From Clostridia bacterium (GTDB lineage Bacteria > Bacillota > Clostridia > Christensenellales > SZUA-584): a DNA stretch of 53,984 bases. The stretch spans positions 1 through 53,984 of the forward strand of contig QKIQ01000033.1 of the NCBI GenBank assembly GCA_003249555.1. Direction: 5' to 3'. Positions 33,742-42,355 of this stretch are shown in pieces. The position numbers and the translations under genes are program-made. Position 1 is the stretch's first letter, and each line of letters opens with the position of its first letter. Under the pieces are notes generated by a model. That model was not told the origin of the DNA, did no database searches, and saw nothing but the letters and a program-made list of their open reading frames with translations.

Positions 33742-34953
33742 ATGTCTCGTTTTGACAACTATTTTCTGATGAAGGAAGCGGACGTTATTGAGTATGTCAA
33801 GGAAAAGCTCGATTTCTTTGACGCTGATGCCAAGCTCACGGTCAGGGAGATCGGCGATGGCAATCTCAACTACGTGTTCCGCGTAAAAGAGGAGGGCACG
33901 GATAAGTCTGTGATTGTCAAGCAGGCGGGAGAGGCGCTGCGCATCTCGGCTGAAATGAAGGTCTCCACAGACCGAAACCGCATTGAATCAGAGATTCTTC
34001 AGATTCAGGATAAATATGCGCCGGGTCTGGTACCCAAGGTTTACAAATACGATACTGTTATGTGCGCTTGCGCCATGGAAGACCTTTCTGATTATGAACT
34101 GATGCGCTATGCGCTGATGGGCCACAAGATATTCCCGCGCTTCGCGGACGATATCACAACGTATTTGGTCAACACGCTGCTGAAAACGTCGGATGTTGTG
34201 ATGGAGCACAAGGAAAAGAAGGCACTTGTCAAAAGCTTCATCAATCCTGAGCTTTGTGAGATATCCGAAGACCTCGTGCTTTCAGAGCCCTATAACGATG
34301 TCAACAAGCGCAATATCGTGTTTGAGAAAAACAAAACGTTCGTTAAAGAGCAGCTTTATGATGACAAGGTACTGCATCTTGAGGTCGCGAAGATCAAGTT
34401 TGAGTTTATGAATAACGCGCAGGCGCTGATTCATGGCGATTTGCATACGGGCTCGATATTCGTTAAACCTGATAGCACGCGCGTGTTTGATCCTGAGTTT
34501 GCGTTCTATGGCCCGATGGGCTACGACATCGGCAACGTGGTGGCAAACATGTTCTTCGCATGGGACAACGGCGATGCGGCCGGTGAGACGGCGTTTTGCG
34601 ACTGGGTGCTTAAAGCCACGGCGGACACCATTGATTTGTTCAATGAAAAGTTTCTTAAATGCTTTGATGAATGTGCCACGGACGTGATGGCGAGAACCGA
34701 AGGTTTCAAGGAATACTACTTGGATACGATTCTTTCAGATACGGCGGCATTTGCGGGTACGGAGCTGATTCGCCGGACGGTCGGCATGGCTCAGGTCAAG
34801 GATGTGACCACCATTGGCGATCCGGAAAAGAGAGCTTATGCGGAGCGCGTGAACATCCTTTGTGCAAAGGATTTCATCATAAACCGCAATTCATACAAGA
34901 CAGGCGCGGATTTTGTGGCGGCGCTAAAACGGGCCATTGAAGCCGCGAAGTAA
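33742..34953 (+). CDS. mtnK: 5-methylthioribose / 5-deoxyribose kinase (MtnK family)
   Basis: A 403-residue APH-fold kinase close to S-methyl-5-thioribose kinase: IGDGNLNYVFRV nucleotide loop, VIVKQAGEALR, the catalytic loop LIHGDLHTGSIF (near residues 229-240) and the metal-binding VFDPEFAFYGPMGYDIGN. MtnK phosphorylates the anomeric 1-hydroxyl of 5-methylthioribose; published work on the DHAP shunt shows the enzyme can also use 5-deoxyribose. No encapsulation helix is seen at either end, so it should act in the cytosol. It is followed 12 bases later by the matching isomerase. Confidence 0.9.
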   Translation: MSRFDNYFLMKEADVIEYVKEKLDFFDADAKLTVREIGDGNLNYVFRVKEEGTDKSVIVKQAGEALRISAEMKVSTDRNRIESEILQIQDKYAPGLVPKVYKYDTVMCACAMEDLSDYELMRYALMGHKIFPRFADDITTYLVNTLLKTSDVVMEHKEKKALVKSFINPELCEISEDLVLSEPYNDVNKRNIVFEKNKTFVKEQLYDDKVLHLEVAKIKFEFMNNAQALIHGDLHTGSIFVKPDSTRVFDPEFAFYGPMGYDIGNVVANMFFAWDNGDAAGETAFCDWVLKATADTIDLFNEKFLKCFDECATDVMARTEGFKEYYLDTILSDTAAFAGTELIRRTVGMAQVKDVTTIGDPEKRAYAERVNILCAKDFIINRNSYKTGADFVAALKRAIEAAK

Positions 34954-34965
34954 CAGGAGGAAATC

Positions 34966-36048
34966 ATGGCTGATAATATTATGAACTATGAGACAGTGGC
35001 ATTGGACGAAGAAAAGGGCGCGCTTGTCATCATTAACCAGACACAACTGCCCAATCACGTCGAGATACTGTCGCTGACGGAGATCAAGGATATATGGGAC
35101 GCGATTTATCTGCTTAAGGTGCGCGGAGCACCTGCCATTGGCGTAGCGGCGGCCATCGGTGTCTATGTGACGGCAAATCGCATCGAAGCGGCAGACTACG
35201 ACGCATTCTATGCGGAATTCAAAAAGGCCAAGGATTATCTTGCGTCTTCGCGTCCGACTGCGGTCAACCTGTTCTGGGCGCTTGATCGTATGGAAAAGGT
35301 CGTTCTGGACAACAAGGATAAATCTGTGGCGGATTTAAAGACACTGCTTCACGACGAGGCTGTGGCGATAAAGGAAGAAGATATCTGGGTGTGTAAATCC
35401 ATCGGTGAATACGGTCTTGAACTGATTAAGGACGGTGACGGTATACTGACGCATTGCAACGCAGGCCAGCTTGCCACCGCGAAATATGGTACAGCGCTTG
35501 CGCCCATTCATTTGGGCGCGGAAAAAGGCTACAAGTTCAAGGTGTTTACGGACGAGACCCGTCCGCTGCTGCAAGGCGCACGCTTGAGCGCGTTTGAACT
35601 GCATTCGCATGGCATCGACACCACGGTGATATGCGACAACATGGCTTCTCAGGTGATGAAAAACGGCTGGGTTCAGGCGATATTCGTCGGTTGTGACCGT
35701 GTGGCGGCCAACGGCGACGCGTGCAACAAGATCGGGACCTCGGGTGTGGCGATTCTCGCGAAATATTATGGCATACCGTTCTATGTATGTGCGCCGACTT
35801 CCACCATTGATATGGAAACTGAAAAGGGCGAGGACATCCCGATTGAGGAGCGTCCGGCGCATGAGGTCACAGAAATGTGGTACAGCAAGCGCATGGCGCC
35901 CGAGGGCGTGAACGTGTACAATCCCGCGTTCGACTTTGCGGACAACGAGCTGATCACCGGCATTATTACAGAATACGGCATCGCCCGTCCTCCTTATAAC
36001 GAAAGCCTCAAAGAGATATTTGAGAAAAAGAAGAACGTGAATAAATAG
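34966..36048 (+). CDS. mtnA: 5-methylthioribose-1-phosphate / 5-deoxyribose-1-phosphate isomerase (MtnA family)
   Basis: A 360-residue member of the MtnA/eIF2B-like isomerases that convert the aldose-1-phosphate to the ketose-1-phosphate. Family motifs: [28 protein letters not shown] with the catalytic Cys (C164), [32 protein letters not shown] with the catalytic Asp (D244) and [12 protein letters not shown]. The pair MtnK-MtnA plus a class II aldolase is the gene set of the DHAP shunt and of 5-deoxyribose salvage. No MtnB/C/D-type enzymes of the classical methionine salvage are in the window. Confidence 0.9.
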   Translation: MADNIMNYETVALDEEKGALVIINQTQLPNHVEILSLTEIKDIWDAIYLLKVRGAPAIGVAAAIGVYVTANRIEAADYDAFYAEFKKAKDYLASSRPTAVNLFWALDRMEKVVLDNKDKSVADLKTLLHDEAVAIKEEDIWVCKSIGEYGLELIKDGDGILTHCNAGQLATAKYGTALAPIHLGAEKGYKFKVFTDETRPLLQGARLSAFELHSHGIDTTVICDNMASQVMKNGWVQAIFVGCDRVAANGDACNKIGTSGVAILAKYYGIPFYVCAPTSTIDMETEKGEDIPIEERPAHEVTEMWYSKRMAPEGVNVYNPAFDFADNELITGIITEYGIARPPYNESLKEIFEKKKNVNK

Positions 36049-36058
36049 CAATGAGACC

Positions 36059-36103
36059 GCCGCCGCGAGAAAGACGCTCCTCCTGCAAATTTTTCGTGGC
36101 GGC
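36059..36103. other. Hairpin between mtnA and pduL
   Basis: Bases 36059-36068 pair with 36094-36103 (10 base pairs, one G-U), extended by GAAA/TTT on the loop side; the loop also contains CTCCTCC, which could mask a ribosome-binding site. No T-run follows. The 69-base gap is among the longer ones inside the operon. Confidence 0.5.
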
Positions 36104-36117
36104 ATTCAGAGGATATT

Positions 36118-36960
36118 ATGAACGAAAAAGCCTTAAGGACATTGGTGGAACGTATCGTGCTGACCGAGCTTGCAAAAAGCGGAGAGCTTCTCGTGCCGGT
36201 CAACTCGTCAAACAGGCATATCCACTTAAGTCAAAAGGATGCAGAGCGGCTCTTCGGAGCGGGCTATACGCTCAAAAAGATGCGTGATCTTGCGCAGCCC
36301 GGGCAGTACGCCTGTGAGGAACGCGTGATGCTGGAAACACCAAAGGGCAAGCTGGCGCTGCGTGTTGTCGGGCCGGTGCGCAAGGAAACACAGATCGAGC
36401 TTTCATTCACTGAGATGATTAAGCTCGGCATCACGCCCATGGTGCGCATGTCCGGTGATTCGGTCGGCACGCCGGGCGGCGTGATCGGCAATGGAGACAG
36501 AAAGGTCACGCTGGAGCGCGGCATCATGGTGGCGGCGCGCCATCTGCACATGTCCGCCGATCAGGCGAAGGCCTATGGTCTTATGAACGGCGACATTGTA
36601 TCTTTGCACGCGCAGGGTATACGAGACACGGTATTTAATAACGTGATCGTCCGTTGCGGTGACGGGCACGAGCTCGAAGCGCATATCGACAAGGATGAGG
36701 CCAACTCTGCGGCGCTCAGCGACGGAACATTGTGCCGGATCGTGAAGCAGTCAGCGCAGCCGCAAGCAGCGCAAACGGCAGCGGTCATGCCGGGTTTGCC
36801 CGCTAAGCCTTCTCAGGAAAAGAAGGAACGCAGGCTGATTACGGAAGACGATGTGAAGGCAGCGCATGCCGCCGGCTATTCAACTGTACCGCATGATGAA
36901 AATGATATCATCACGCCGCTCGCCAAGGATGCGGCATGGGAACTCGGTATAGCGCTATAA
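36118..36960 (+). CDS. pduL: PduL-type phosphate acyltransferase with N-terminal encapsulation helix
   Basis: A 280-residue BMC phosphotransacylase converting acyl-CoA plus phosphate to acyl-phosphate and recycling CoA inside the shell. Residues 1-20 (ALRTLVERIVLTELAK) form a predicted amphipathic encapsulation helix. The two PduL domains carry zinc-binding histidines in NRHIHLS (H34, H36) and ARHLHMS (about H142, H144), and MSGDSVGTPGGVIGNG. After residue 200 comes a Pro/Ala linker and an extra C-terminal segment (RRLITEDDVKAAHAAG ... ITPLAKDAAWELGIAL) beyond the usual PduL length of about 210. The function of this tail is unknown to me; it may bind shell or partners. Confidence 0.92.
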   Translation: MNEKALRTLVERIVLTELAKSGELLVPVNSSNRHIHLSQKDAERLFGAGYTLKKMRDLAQPGQYACEERVMLETPKGKLALRVVGPVRKETQIELSFTEMIKLGITPMVRMSGDSVGTPGGVIGNGDRKVTLERGIMVAARHLHMSADQAKAYGLMNGDIVSLHAQGIRDTVFNNVIVRCGDGHELEAHIDKDEANSAALSDGTLCRIVKQSAQPQAAQTAAVMPGLPAKPSQEKKERRLITEDDVKAAHAAGYSTVPHDENDIITPLAKDAAWELGIAL

Positions 36961-36977
36961 GCTAACAAGGAGAGAGT

Positions 36978-37286
36978 ATGATCTTAGGCAGAGTAAGAGG
37001 AACCGTCGTCAGTACGACAAAATCGGATAAGCTTTCGGGCTACAAGCTGCTCATCGTTGTTCCCATCAACATCGACACGTTTGAGGAGCAGGGTTCGCCT
37101 GTCATCAGCGTGGATACGGTGGGTGCGGGCGCGGGCGAGGTGGTAATGGTTGTCAGCGGCAGCTCTTCGCGCCAAACAGCCGCGACAGAAGGGCGGCCTG
37201 TGGATTCCACCATTGTGGCGATCATCGACACCGTGGATTTGAAAGGTAAGCAGATATTCAATAAGTTTCAGCAGGAACAGGAATAA
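36978..37286 (+). CDS. BMC-P pentameric shell protein (EutN/CcmL), copy 1
   Basis: A 102-residue pentamer-forming vertex protein: ILGRVRGTVVSTTKSDKLSG at the N-terminus, SVDTVGAGAGEVVMVVSGSS in the core and STIVAIIDTVDL at the end. It closes the vertices of the polyhedral shell. This copy lies among the enzymes; two others are at 40988 and 41574. Confidence 0.93.
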   Translation: MILGRVRGTVVSTTKSDKLSGYKLLIVVPINIDTFEEQGSPVISVDTVGAGAGEVVMVVSGSSSRQTAATEGRPVDSTIVAIIDTVDLKGKQIFNKFQQEQE

Positions 37287-37299
37287 GAGGTAGGAAATT

Positions 37300-38748
37300 A
37301 TGGCATTGACAGAGCAGCAGATTCGTCAGATCACCGATGATATTGTCCGTGAGCTGTCAGGCAAATTAAATACAAACGCGGCGAAAACGGTGCCGGTTGC
37401 AAGCTTTGTTCAAACGGCTTCCGCGGTCACGTCGCAATGGCTGTGCGATACGGCCGAAGAAGCCGTTCGCAACGCCAAAGCCGCACAAAAGCAGCTTGCG
37501 GAAATGCCGATGGAGAAGCGCGGTGAGTTGGTGGATGCGATGCGCAAAGCGAGCATTGATAACGCTGAGTATTTGGCGAAGCTTGCAAATGAAGAAACAG
37601 GGTATGGGCGCGCGGCCGACAAGGTGCAAAAAAACCTGCTTGCGGCCAGAAAAACACCTGGTATCGAAGATCTTCAGACACAGGCTTTTACGGGCGATAA
37701 CGGTATGACGATCATCGAGCAGGCACCGTTTGGCGTGATCGGTTCTATCACACCGTCCACCAATCCGACATCATCGATCATCAACAACAGCATCACGATG
37801 ATTGCTGCGGGTAACGCTGTGGTGTTCAATCCGCATCCGGCGGCAAAGCGTTCGTCGCAGGAAGCGATGCGCCTGATGAACGAAGCCATCGTATCCTCAG
37901 GCGGGCCTGCCACGCTTGTGACCACGGTCAAAGAGCCGACACTGGAAAGCGGCCAGGCCATCATGACTCATAAGGATATCCCCATTTTGTCCATCACGGG
38001 CGGCGAAGCGGTGGTCAAGGTGGCGATGAAAACAGGAAAGAAGGTAATTGCCGCAGGGCCGGGAAATCCGCCCGTCATCGTGGACGATACGGCAGATATA
38101 CCCGATGCGGCCAAAAAAATCGTGGACGGCGCGAGCTTCGACAACAACGTGCTTTGTATCGCGGAAAAGGAAGTGTTCGCTTTCGCGTCCATCACGGATA
38201 CGCTGATGACGGAGATGGAAAAGAACGGTGCTTTAAGAATCGGCGGCGCGGATATTGATAAGGTGCTTTCCACCACGCTGATTAATAAGGACGGAAAATA
38301 CGTGATTAACCGCAAGTACGTCGGGCGAGATGCCGCCGTGATCCTGCGGGACAGTGGTGTGCCGTATACAGGCGAGCCGCGTCTGATCATTGCGGAAGTG
38401 GATAAAAATCATCCGTTCATTATGACGGAAATGCTGATGCCCGTGCTTGGCATCACGCGCGTGAACAGCATTGAGGAAGCGGTGCAAGAGGCATATCGTG
38501 CGGAGCAGGACTGCAAGCACTCGGCGATGATTCACTCTAAAAATGTGCATCATCTGTCGCTTGCGGCACGCCGGATGAACACGACGATTTTTGTGAAAAA
38601 CGCGTCGTCGCTTGCGGGGCTCGGCTTTGGAGGAGAGGGATGCACCACGCTCACCATCGCCACGCCGACGGGTGAAGGTATTACCACGCCACGAACGTTT
38701 ACGCGTCAGCGCCGCTGTGTGCTCGCTGGTGATTTCAGAATCATATAA
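37300..38748 (+). CDS. CoA-acylating aldehyde dehydrogenase (PduP/EutE type)
   Basis: A 482-residue NAD-dependent enzyme that turns an aldehyde and CoA into acyl-CoA. The first 20 residues (TEQQIRQITDDIVRELSGKL) are a predicted encapsulation helix, followed by a linker to about residue 45. Catalytic Cys286 lies in FDNNVLCIAEK; Rossmann/ALDH motifs include QAPFGVIGSITPSTNPTSS and GEGCTTLTIATPTGEG. It should consume the acetaldehyde (or methylthioacetaldehyde) from the aldolase. No alcohol dehydrogenase is present in the locus to consume the NADH. Confidence 0.93.
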   Translation: MALTEQQIRQITDDIVRELSGKLNTNAAKTVPVASFVQTASAVTSQWLCDTAEEAVRNAKAAQKQLAEMPMEKRGELVDAMRKASIDNAEYLAKLANEETGYGRAADKVQKNLLAARKTPGIEDLQTQAFTGDNGMTIIEQAPFGVIGSITPSTNPTSSIINNSITMIAAGNAVVFNPHPAAKRSSQEAMRLMNEAIVSSGGPATLVTTVKEPTLESGQAIMTHKDIPILSITGGEAVVKVAMKTGKKVIAAGPGNPPVIVDDTADIPDAAKKIVDGASFDNNVLCIAEKEVFAFASITDTLMTEMEKNGALRIGGADIDKVLSTTLINKDGKYVINRKYVGRDAAVILRDSGVPYTGEPRLIIAEVDKNHPFIMTEMLMPVLGITRVNSIEEAVQEAYRAEQDCKHSAMIHSKNVHHLSLAARRMNTTIFVKNASSLAGLGFGGEGCTTLTIATPTGEGITTPRTFTRQRRCVLAGDFRII

Positions 38749-38761
38749 CAAGGAAATTGCT

Positions 38762-40081
38762 ATGAATATCGTTGAACTGGTAAAAAGCGCGGGAGTTGTC
38801 GGCGCGGGCGGCGCGGGCTTTCCCACTCATATAAAGCTCGATTGTAAAGCGGCTGTTGTGATTGCGAACGGCGCGGAGTGTGAACCGTTGCTGCGCGTGG
38901 ATCAGACGTTGATGCAGGTACATGCGGATCGCATCGTGAGCGGTATGGAAGCGGCGATGACTGCTGTGGGTGCCAAGCTTGGCGTCATCGCGACAAAATC
39001 GCACTACCATGAAGCTGTTCAGACACTCAAACGCGCTATCGGGGATAAAAAGCATACCCGTCTTCATTTGATGAAAAGCTATTACCCCGCTGGAGATGAA
39101 AAGTCGTTGATATATGACATCACTGAGCGTGTGGTGCCCAGCGGAAAGCTGCCGCTGGATGTGAACTGCGTGGTAGTGAATGTCGCAACGCTATCAAACA
39201 TCGCAGATGCCATGGAAGGCAAGCCTGTGACGGACAAGTTTGTGACAATCGGCGGTGATGTCGCAAAACCTGTAACGCTGTGCGTGCCCATCGGCGCGCC
39301 CATAAAACCGCTGCTAAAACTTGCGGGCTTTGAAGGCAGCGATCAGGATTATGCGCTGATTATCGGCGGCCCGTGCATGGGACACCTTGAAGAAAACTGG
39401 AACGCGCCTGTAACCAAAACAACAGGCGGCATACTGGTTTTCAAGCGTTCGCATCCGCTTATCGTGCAGCAGACAATGCCTCTTGAGCGTCAGGCGAAAC
39501 TGGCACAAGCAGTTTGCTGCCAGTGCAGCCAGTGCACGCAGCTTTGTCCGCGCAACGCGCTGGGGCTGAATGTGCAGCCGCACAAGGTGATGAGGGCGGC
39601 GGCAATGGGCGACGCGAAGTTGATCGGCGATGTCAACGGTCTGCTGGCCTGTTCAAGCTGTGGGCTGTGCACAAATTACGCGTGCAACTTTGGGCTGCAG
39701 CCATCCGCAATGATGACAGAGTTTAAAACAAAGCTTTTGAATGCGGGCGTGCGCCCCAAGCCTGAGGAGCGGATTGTAACTGATTCGGCGCTGAGCCTAA
39801 AGCGTGTGCCGACAAGCCGCCTGATTGCAAGAATGGGGCTCAGTGAATATGATGTGCCCGCTCCGTTGTCACACGAACAAATACAAACAAAACGTGTCAT
39901 GATACCCCTTCTGATGCATGCGGGTAAGCCCGCAGAGCCGGCGGTGACCGTGGGGGATACGGTCAACCGGGGTGATCTTATTGGCACGATACCCGAAAAA
40001 GCGCTGGGCGCGGCCGTTCACGCCAGCATCAGCGGCACGGTCGTGAAAATCGCGCGCGGCTGCATCGAGATAAAGGCTTAG
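38762..40081 (+). CDS. pduS: PduS/RnfC-like flavin and iron-sulfur electron-transfer protein
   Basis: A 439-residue protein: glycine-rich GAGGAGFPTHIK at the N-terminus, an FMN/NADH-binding RnfC-like core, two [4Fe-4S] motifs (CCQCSQCTQLCP at about 254 and CSSCGLCTNYAC at about 299) and a C-terminal barrel-sandwich segment. In Pdu compartments PduS reduces cobalamin; here there is no B12 enzyme, so moving electrons from NADH out through the shell (with the tandem-domain shell protein next door) is the better inference. Start ATG 38762 behind AAGGAAAT. Confidence 0.9.
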   Translation: MNIVELVKSAGVVGAGGAGFPTHIKLDCKAAVVIANGAECEPLLRVDQTLMQVHADRIVSGMEAAMTAVGAKLGVIATKSHYHEAVQTLKRAIGDKKHTRLHLMKSYYPAGDEKSLIYDITERVVPSGKLPLDVNCVVVNVATLSNIADAMEGKPVTDKFVTIGGDVAKPVTLCVPIGAPIKPLLKLAGFEGSDQDYALIIGGPCMGHLEENWNAPVTKTTGGILVFKRSHPLIVQQTMPLERQAKLAQAVCCQCSQCTQLCPRNALGLNVQPHKVMRAAAMGDAKLIGDVNGLLACSSCGLCTNYACNFGLQPSAMMTEFKTKLLNAGVRPKPEERIVTDSALSLKRVPTSRLIARMGLSEYDVPAPLSHEQIQTKRVMIPLLMHAGKPAEPAVTVGDTVNRGDLIGTIPEKALGAAVHASISGTVVKIARGCIEIKA

Positions 40082-40094
40082 GAGGAGAACGCGT

Positions 40095-40640
40095 ATGAAT
40101 GCATTGGGTATGGTCGAGGTCTTGAGCATCCCCGTCGGAGTGCTCGCTGGAGACGCAATGCTGAAAACCGCTCAGGTGTCGCTGGTGACGGCGCAAACAG
40201 TTTGCGCGGGTAAATATATCGTGATTGTCAGCGGCGATGTGGCGGCTGTGAAAGCAGCTGTGTCGGCGGGAGAGGAGATGGCGGAAACCACGCTTATTGA
40301 CAGCCTAATGATACCGAATGTGGACGATTGTGTGATTGCCGCAATGGCAGGGGCGTGTGAAGTTCAAGATGTTCAGGCTGTGGGTATTATGGAAACATTC
40401 TCACTTGCTTCGGCAGTGCAGGCTGCGGACGCGGCGGTGAAGGCAGCGGATGTTGAGCTGATTGAGGTGCGATTGGGGCGCGGCATGGGCGGTAAGTCGT
40501 TCGTGTTGGTAACAGGTGATGTGGCTGCGGTGGAGGCTGCCGTATCGGCAGCGGAAGGCTGCGAAGAGACGGAAGGCATGATGTCAAGAAGCGTTGTGAT
40601 TCCTTCTCCCCATATGGATATGGTCCGTGCGCTTCTCTAG
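40095..40640 (+). CDS. pduT: BMC-T tandem-domain trimeric shell protein (PduT-like)
   Basis: A 181-residue protein with two BMC domains (about 1-90 and 93-181). Cys37 in QTVCAGKYIV sits where PduT of Salmonella has the cysteine that binds a [4Fe-4S] cluster at the trimer's central pore. Together with the upstream pduS-like gene it could form an electron conduit across the shell. RBS GGAGGAG precedes the ATG. Confidence 0.9.
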   Translation: MNALGMVEVLSIPVGVLAGDAMLKTAQVSLVTAQTVCAGKYIVIVSGDVAAVKAAVSAGEEMAETTLIDSLMIPNVDDCVIAAMAGACEVQDVQAVGIMETFSLASAVQAADAAVKAADVELIEVRLGRGMGGKSFVLVTGDVAAVEAAVSAAEGCEETEGMMSRSVVIPSPHMDMVRALL

Positions 40641-40702
40641 TAAGCACGGAATTATCATAAAGACAATTAGCAAGCAATAGATAATTGAAGGAGACGAAGA
40701 CG

Positions 40703-40978
40703 ATGAAAGAAGCATTGGGTATGGTTGAAACGAAAGGCCTTGTGGGAGCGATTGAAGCGGCGGATGCCATGGTGAAAGCGGCGAACGTGACGCTGATCGG
40801 TAAAGAGACCATCGGTTCCGGTCTGGTGACCGTGATGGTACGCGGAGATGTGGGCGCGGTGAAGGCATCGGTTGAAGCGGGCGCTGCAGCGGCAAAGCGC
40901 GTGGGTGAGCTGGTGAGCGTGCATGTGATTCCGCGTCCTCACAGCGATGTGGAAGCCATTCTGCCGCAGAGCGTTTAA
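40703..40978 (+). CDS. BMC-H hexameric shell protein, copy 1
   Basis: A 91-residue canonical BMC domain: [20 protein letters not shown] at the N-terminus, the pore loop IGSG, and [16 protein letters not shown] at the end. Almost identical to the protein at 41286. Forms the hexameric facets; the pore should let sugar-phosphates pass and hold aldehyde. Start at ATG 40703 behind GAAGGAG. Confidence 0.96.
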   Translation: MKEALGMVETKGLVGAIEAADAMVKAANVTLIGKETIGSGLVTVMVRGDVGAVKASVEAGAAAAKRVGELVSVHVIPRPHSDVEAILPQSV

Positions 40979-40987
40979 CAAGCCGTT

Positions 40988-41260
40988 ATGTTTACCGGCA
41001 GAGTCGAAGGTACAGTCGTGTCCACCGTCAAAGATCCTGCGCTTGTGGGTGTTAAGCTTTTGTTGGTGCGTCTGGTTGAAAACGACAAGCCGACAAAGCT
41101 GATTGTGGCGGGAGACGCGACACGGCAGGCGGGACTGAATGATTTTGTAACGCTGATCAGCGCCAAGGAAGCGGCGCTGATGTTTAGAGGGCTATTGCCG
41201 CCCTGCGATGTAGCGATTACAGGGTTTATTGACGATTACAACCTCGCGGAAGAGCAATGA
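40988..41260 (+). CDS. BMC-P pentameric shell protein (EutN/CcmL), copy 2
   Basis: A 90-residue EutN/CcmL homologue: [20 protein letters not shown], then [22 protein letters not shown]. The typical small-residue-rich GxG core of copy 1 is replaced by a more divergent segment. It is followed by the second BMC-H gene in what looks like a duplicated H-P cassette. Confidence 0.88.
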   Translation: MFTGRVEGTVVSTVKDPALVGVKLLLVRLVENDKPTKLIVAGDATRQAGLNDFVTLISAKEAALMFRGLLPPCDVAITGFIDDYNLAEEQ

Positions 41261-41285
41261 CAATTTACTTGATAGGAGATTGAAT

Positions 41286-41564
41286 ATGGAAAAGCAGGCA
41301 TTGGGTATGGTTGAAACAAAAGGTCTTGTCGGCGCGATTGAGGCGGCGGACGCCATGGTAAAAGCGGCGAATGTCACGCTGCTTGGCAAGGAGCGCATCG
41401 GTTCCGGTCTGGTGACGGTGATGGTTCGCGGCGATGTGGGTGCTGTGAAGGCGTCGGTCGAAGCGGGCGCTGCGGCGGCAAAGCGCGTGGGCGAGCTCGT
41501 GAGCGTACACGTGATCCCAAGGCCGCATGAAGATGTGGAAAAGATACTTCCGACCATCGGCTAG
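41286..41564 (+). CDS. BMC-H hexameric shell protein, copy 2
   Basis: A 92-residue BMC domain differing from copy 1 at only about ten positions, mostly at the two ends (MEKQ start, LLGKER before the IGSG pore, KILPTIG end). At the DNA level the copies differ mainly at third codon positions, so the duplication is not very recent and the protein is under strong constraint. Start ATG 41286 behind GGAGATTGA. Confidence 0.95.
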   Translation: MEKQALGMVETKGLVGAIEAADAMVKAANVTLLGKERIGSGLVTVMVRGDVGAVKASVEAGAAAAKRVGELVSVHVIPRPHEDVEKILPTIG

Positions 41565-41573
41565 GAGGCAGTT

Positions 41574-41861
41574 TTGAAGCTCGCTAGAGTGGTGGGCAAT
41601 GTGGTGTCCACCGTCAAAGAGCACACGCATGAAGGGTATAAGCTCATGCTTGTTCAATATATCGATGCGAAGGGCGAACCGGACGGCCCGAGACTGATTG
41701 CGTTTGATTGCGCGCACGTCGGAATCGGAGATCTCGTCATTGTGAACACAGACGGCGGTGCGGCAAAGATGCTGCTGGATGATGAAGAGATCATCTGTGA
41801 TTTGACAATATGCGGTGTTGTGGATCATTATACGCTCTATGATGAAACAAAAAAGGGCTAG
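41574..41861 (+). CDS. BMC-P pentameric shell protein (EutN/CcmL), copy 3
   Basis: A 95-residue EutN/CcmL homologue with KLARVVGNVVSTVKEHTHEG at the N-terminus, FDCAHVGIGDLVIVNTDGGA in the core and CGVVDHYTLYDE at the end. TTG start behind GGAGGCA. Third pentamer of the locus and the most divergent tail. Confidence 0.88.
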   Translation: MKLARVVGNVVSTVKEHTHEGYKLMLVQYIDAKGEPDGPRLIAFDCAHVGIGDLVIVNTDGGAAKMLLDDEEIICDLTICGVVDHYTLYDETKKG

Positions 41862-41887
41862 CATCGACCCATGAATAGGAGGTTAAT

Positions 41888-42313
41888 ATGCTTAAAGGAA
41901 TATCGCCGATACTTTCTCCTGATTTACTGAAAGTTATTGCACAAATGGGTCATGGTGATGAACTTGTAATAGGGGATTGCAATTTTCCCGCTGCTTCCAT
42001 GGGCAAACGTTGTGTGCGTGCTGACGGGCTTAGCGGTACGGATGTGCTGGATGCGATTCTGTCTCTGTTTCCGCTGGATGCATTCGTAGACGCACCGGTA
42101 ACGCTGATGCAGATCGTGCCCGGGTCTGTCGATGGTGAGCCGCCGATTTGGGGCGAGTACAAAGCGATCGTGGAGCGACATGAACCCTGTGCAAAACTTG
42201 AATGGATTGAGCGTTTTGATTTTTATGACAGAGCAAAAAACGCATATGCCACCGTGGCAACTGCGGAGCGTGCGCTTTACGCTTGTATCATCATAAAAAA
42301 AGGCGTGCTGTAA
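41888..42313 (+). CDS. RbsD/FucU-family sugar mutarotase
   Basis: A 141-residue member of the FucU/RbsD family, which interconverts alpha and beta anomers of sugars. Signature: MLKGISPILSPDLLKVIAQM, GHGDELVIGDCNFPA with the catalytic His (H22), and the C-terminal YACIIIKKG. It sits in the BMC locus next to the kinases. Since the MtnK-type kinase acts on the anomeric hydroxyl, supplying the correct anomer of the imported sugar is a sensible role. No encapsulation helix. Confidence 0.9.
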   Translation: MLKGISPILSPDLLKVIAQMGHGDELVIGDCNFPAASMGKRCVRADGLSGTDVLDAILSLFPLDAFVDAPVTLMQIVPGSVDGEPPIWGEYKAIVERHEPCAKLEWIERFDFYDRAKNAYATVATAERALYACIIIKKGVL

Positions 42314-42355
42314 CCCAAAAGCGACTGTGTATCAACAGTATAAGGAGACGAGCAG

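Noticed and set aside
34966-36048. Calling this gene an eIF2B-like or ribose-1,5-bisphosphate isomerase
   Set aside because: The catalytic Cys and Asp motifs and the adjacent MtnK homologue fit the MtnA branch better; the ribose-bisphosphate route would require AMP phosphorylase and RuBisCO, which are absent here.
35335-36105. A long minus-strand open frame opposite mtnA
   Set aside because: The + strand encodes all MtnA family motifs there; the antisense product shows no domain.
38762-40081. RnfC of a membrane Rnf complex
   Set aside because: No other rnf genes are nearby and it is sandwiched between the acylating aldehyde dehydrogenase and the PduT-like shell gene, so PduS-like is the better call.
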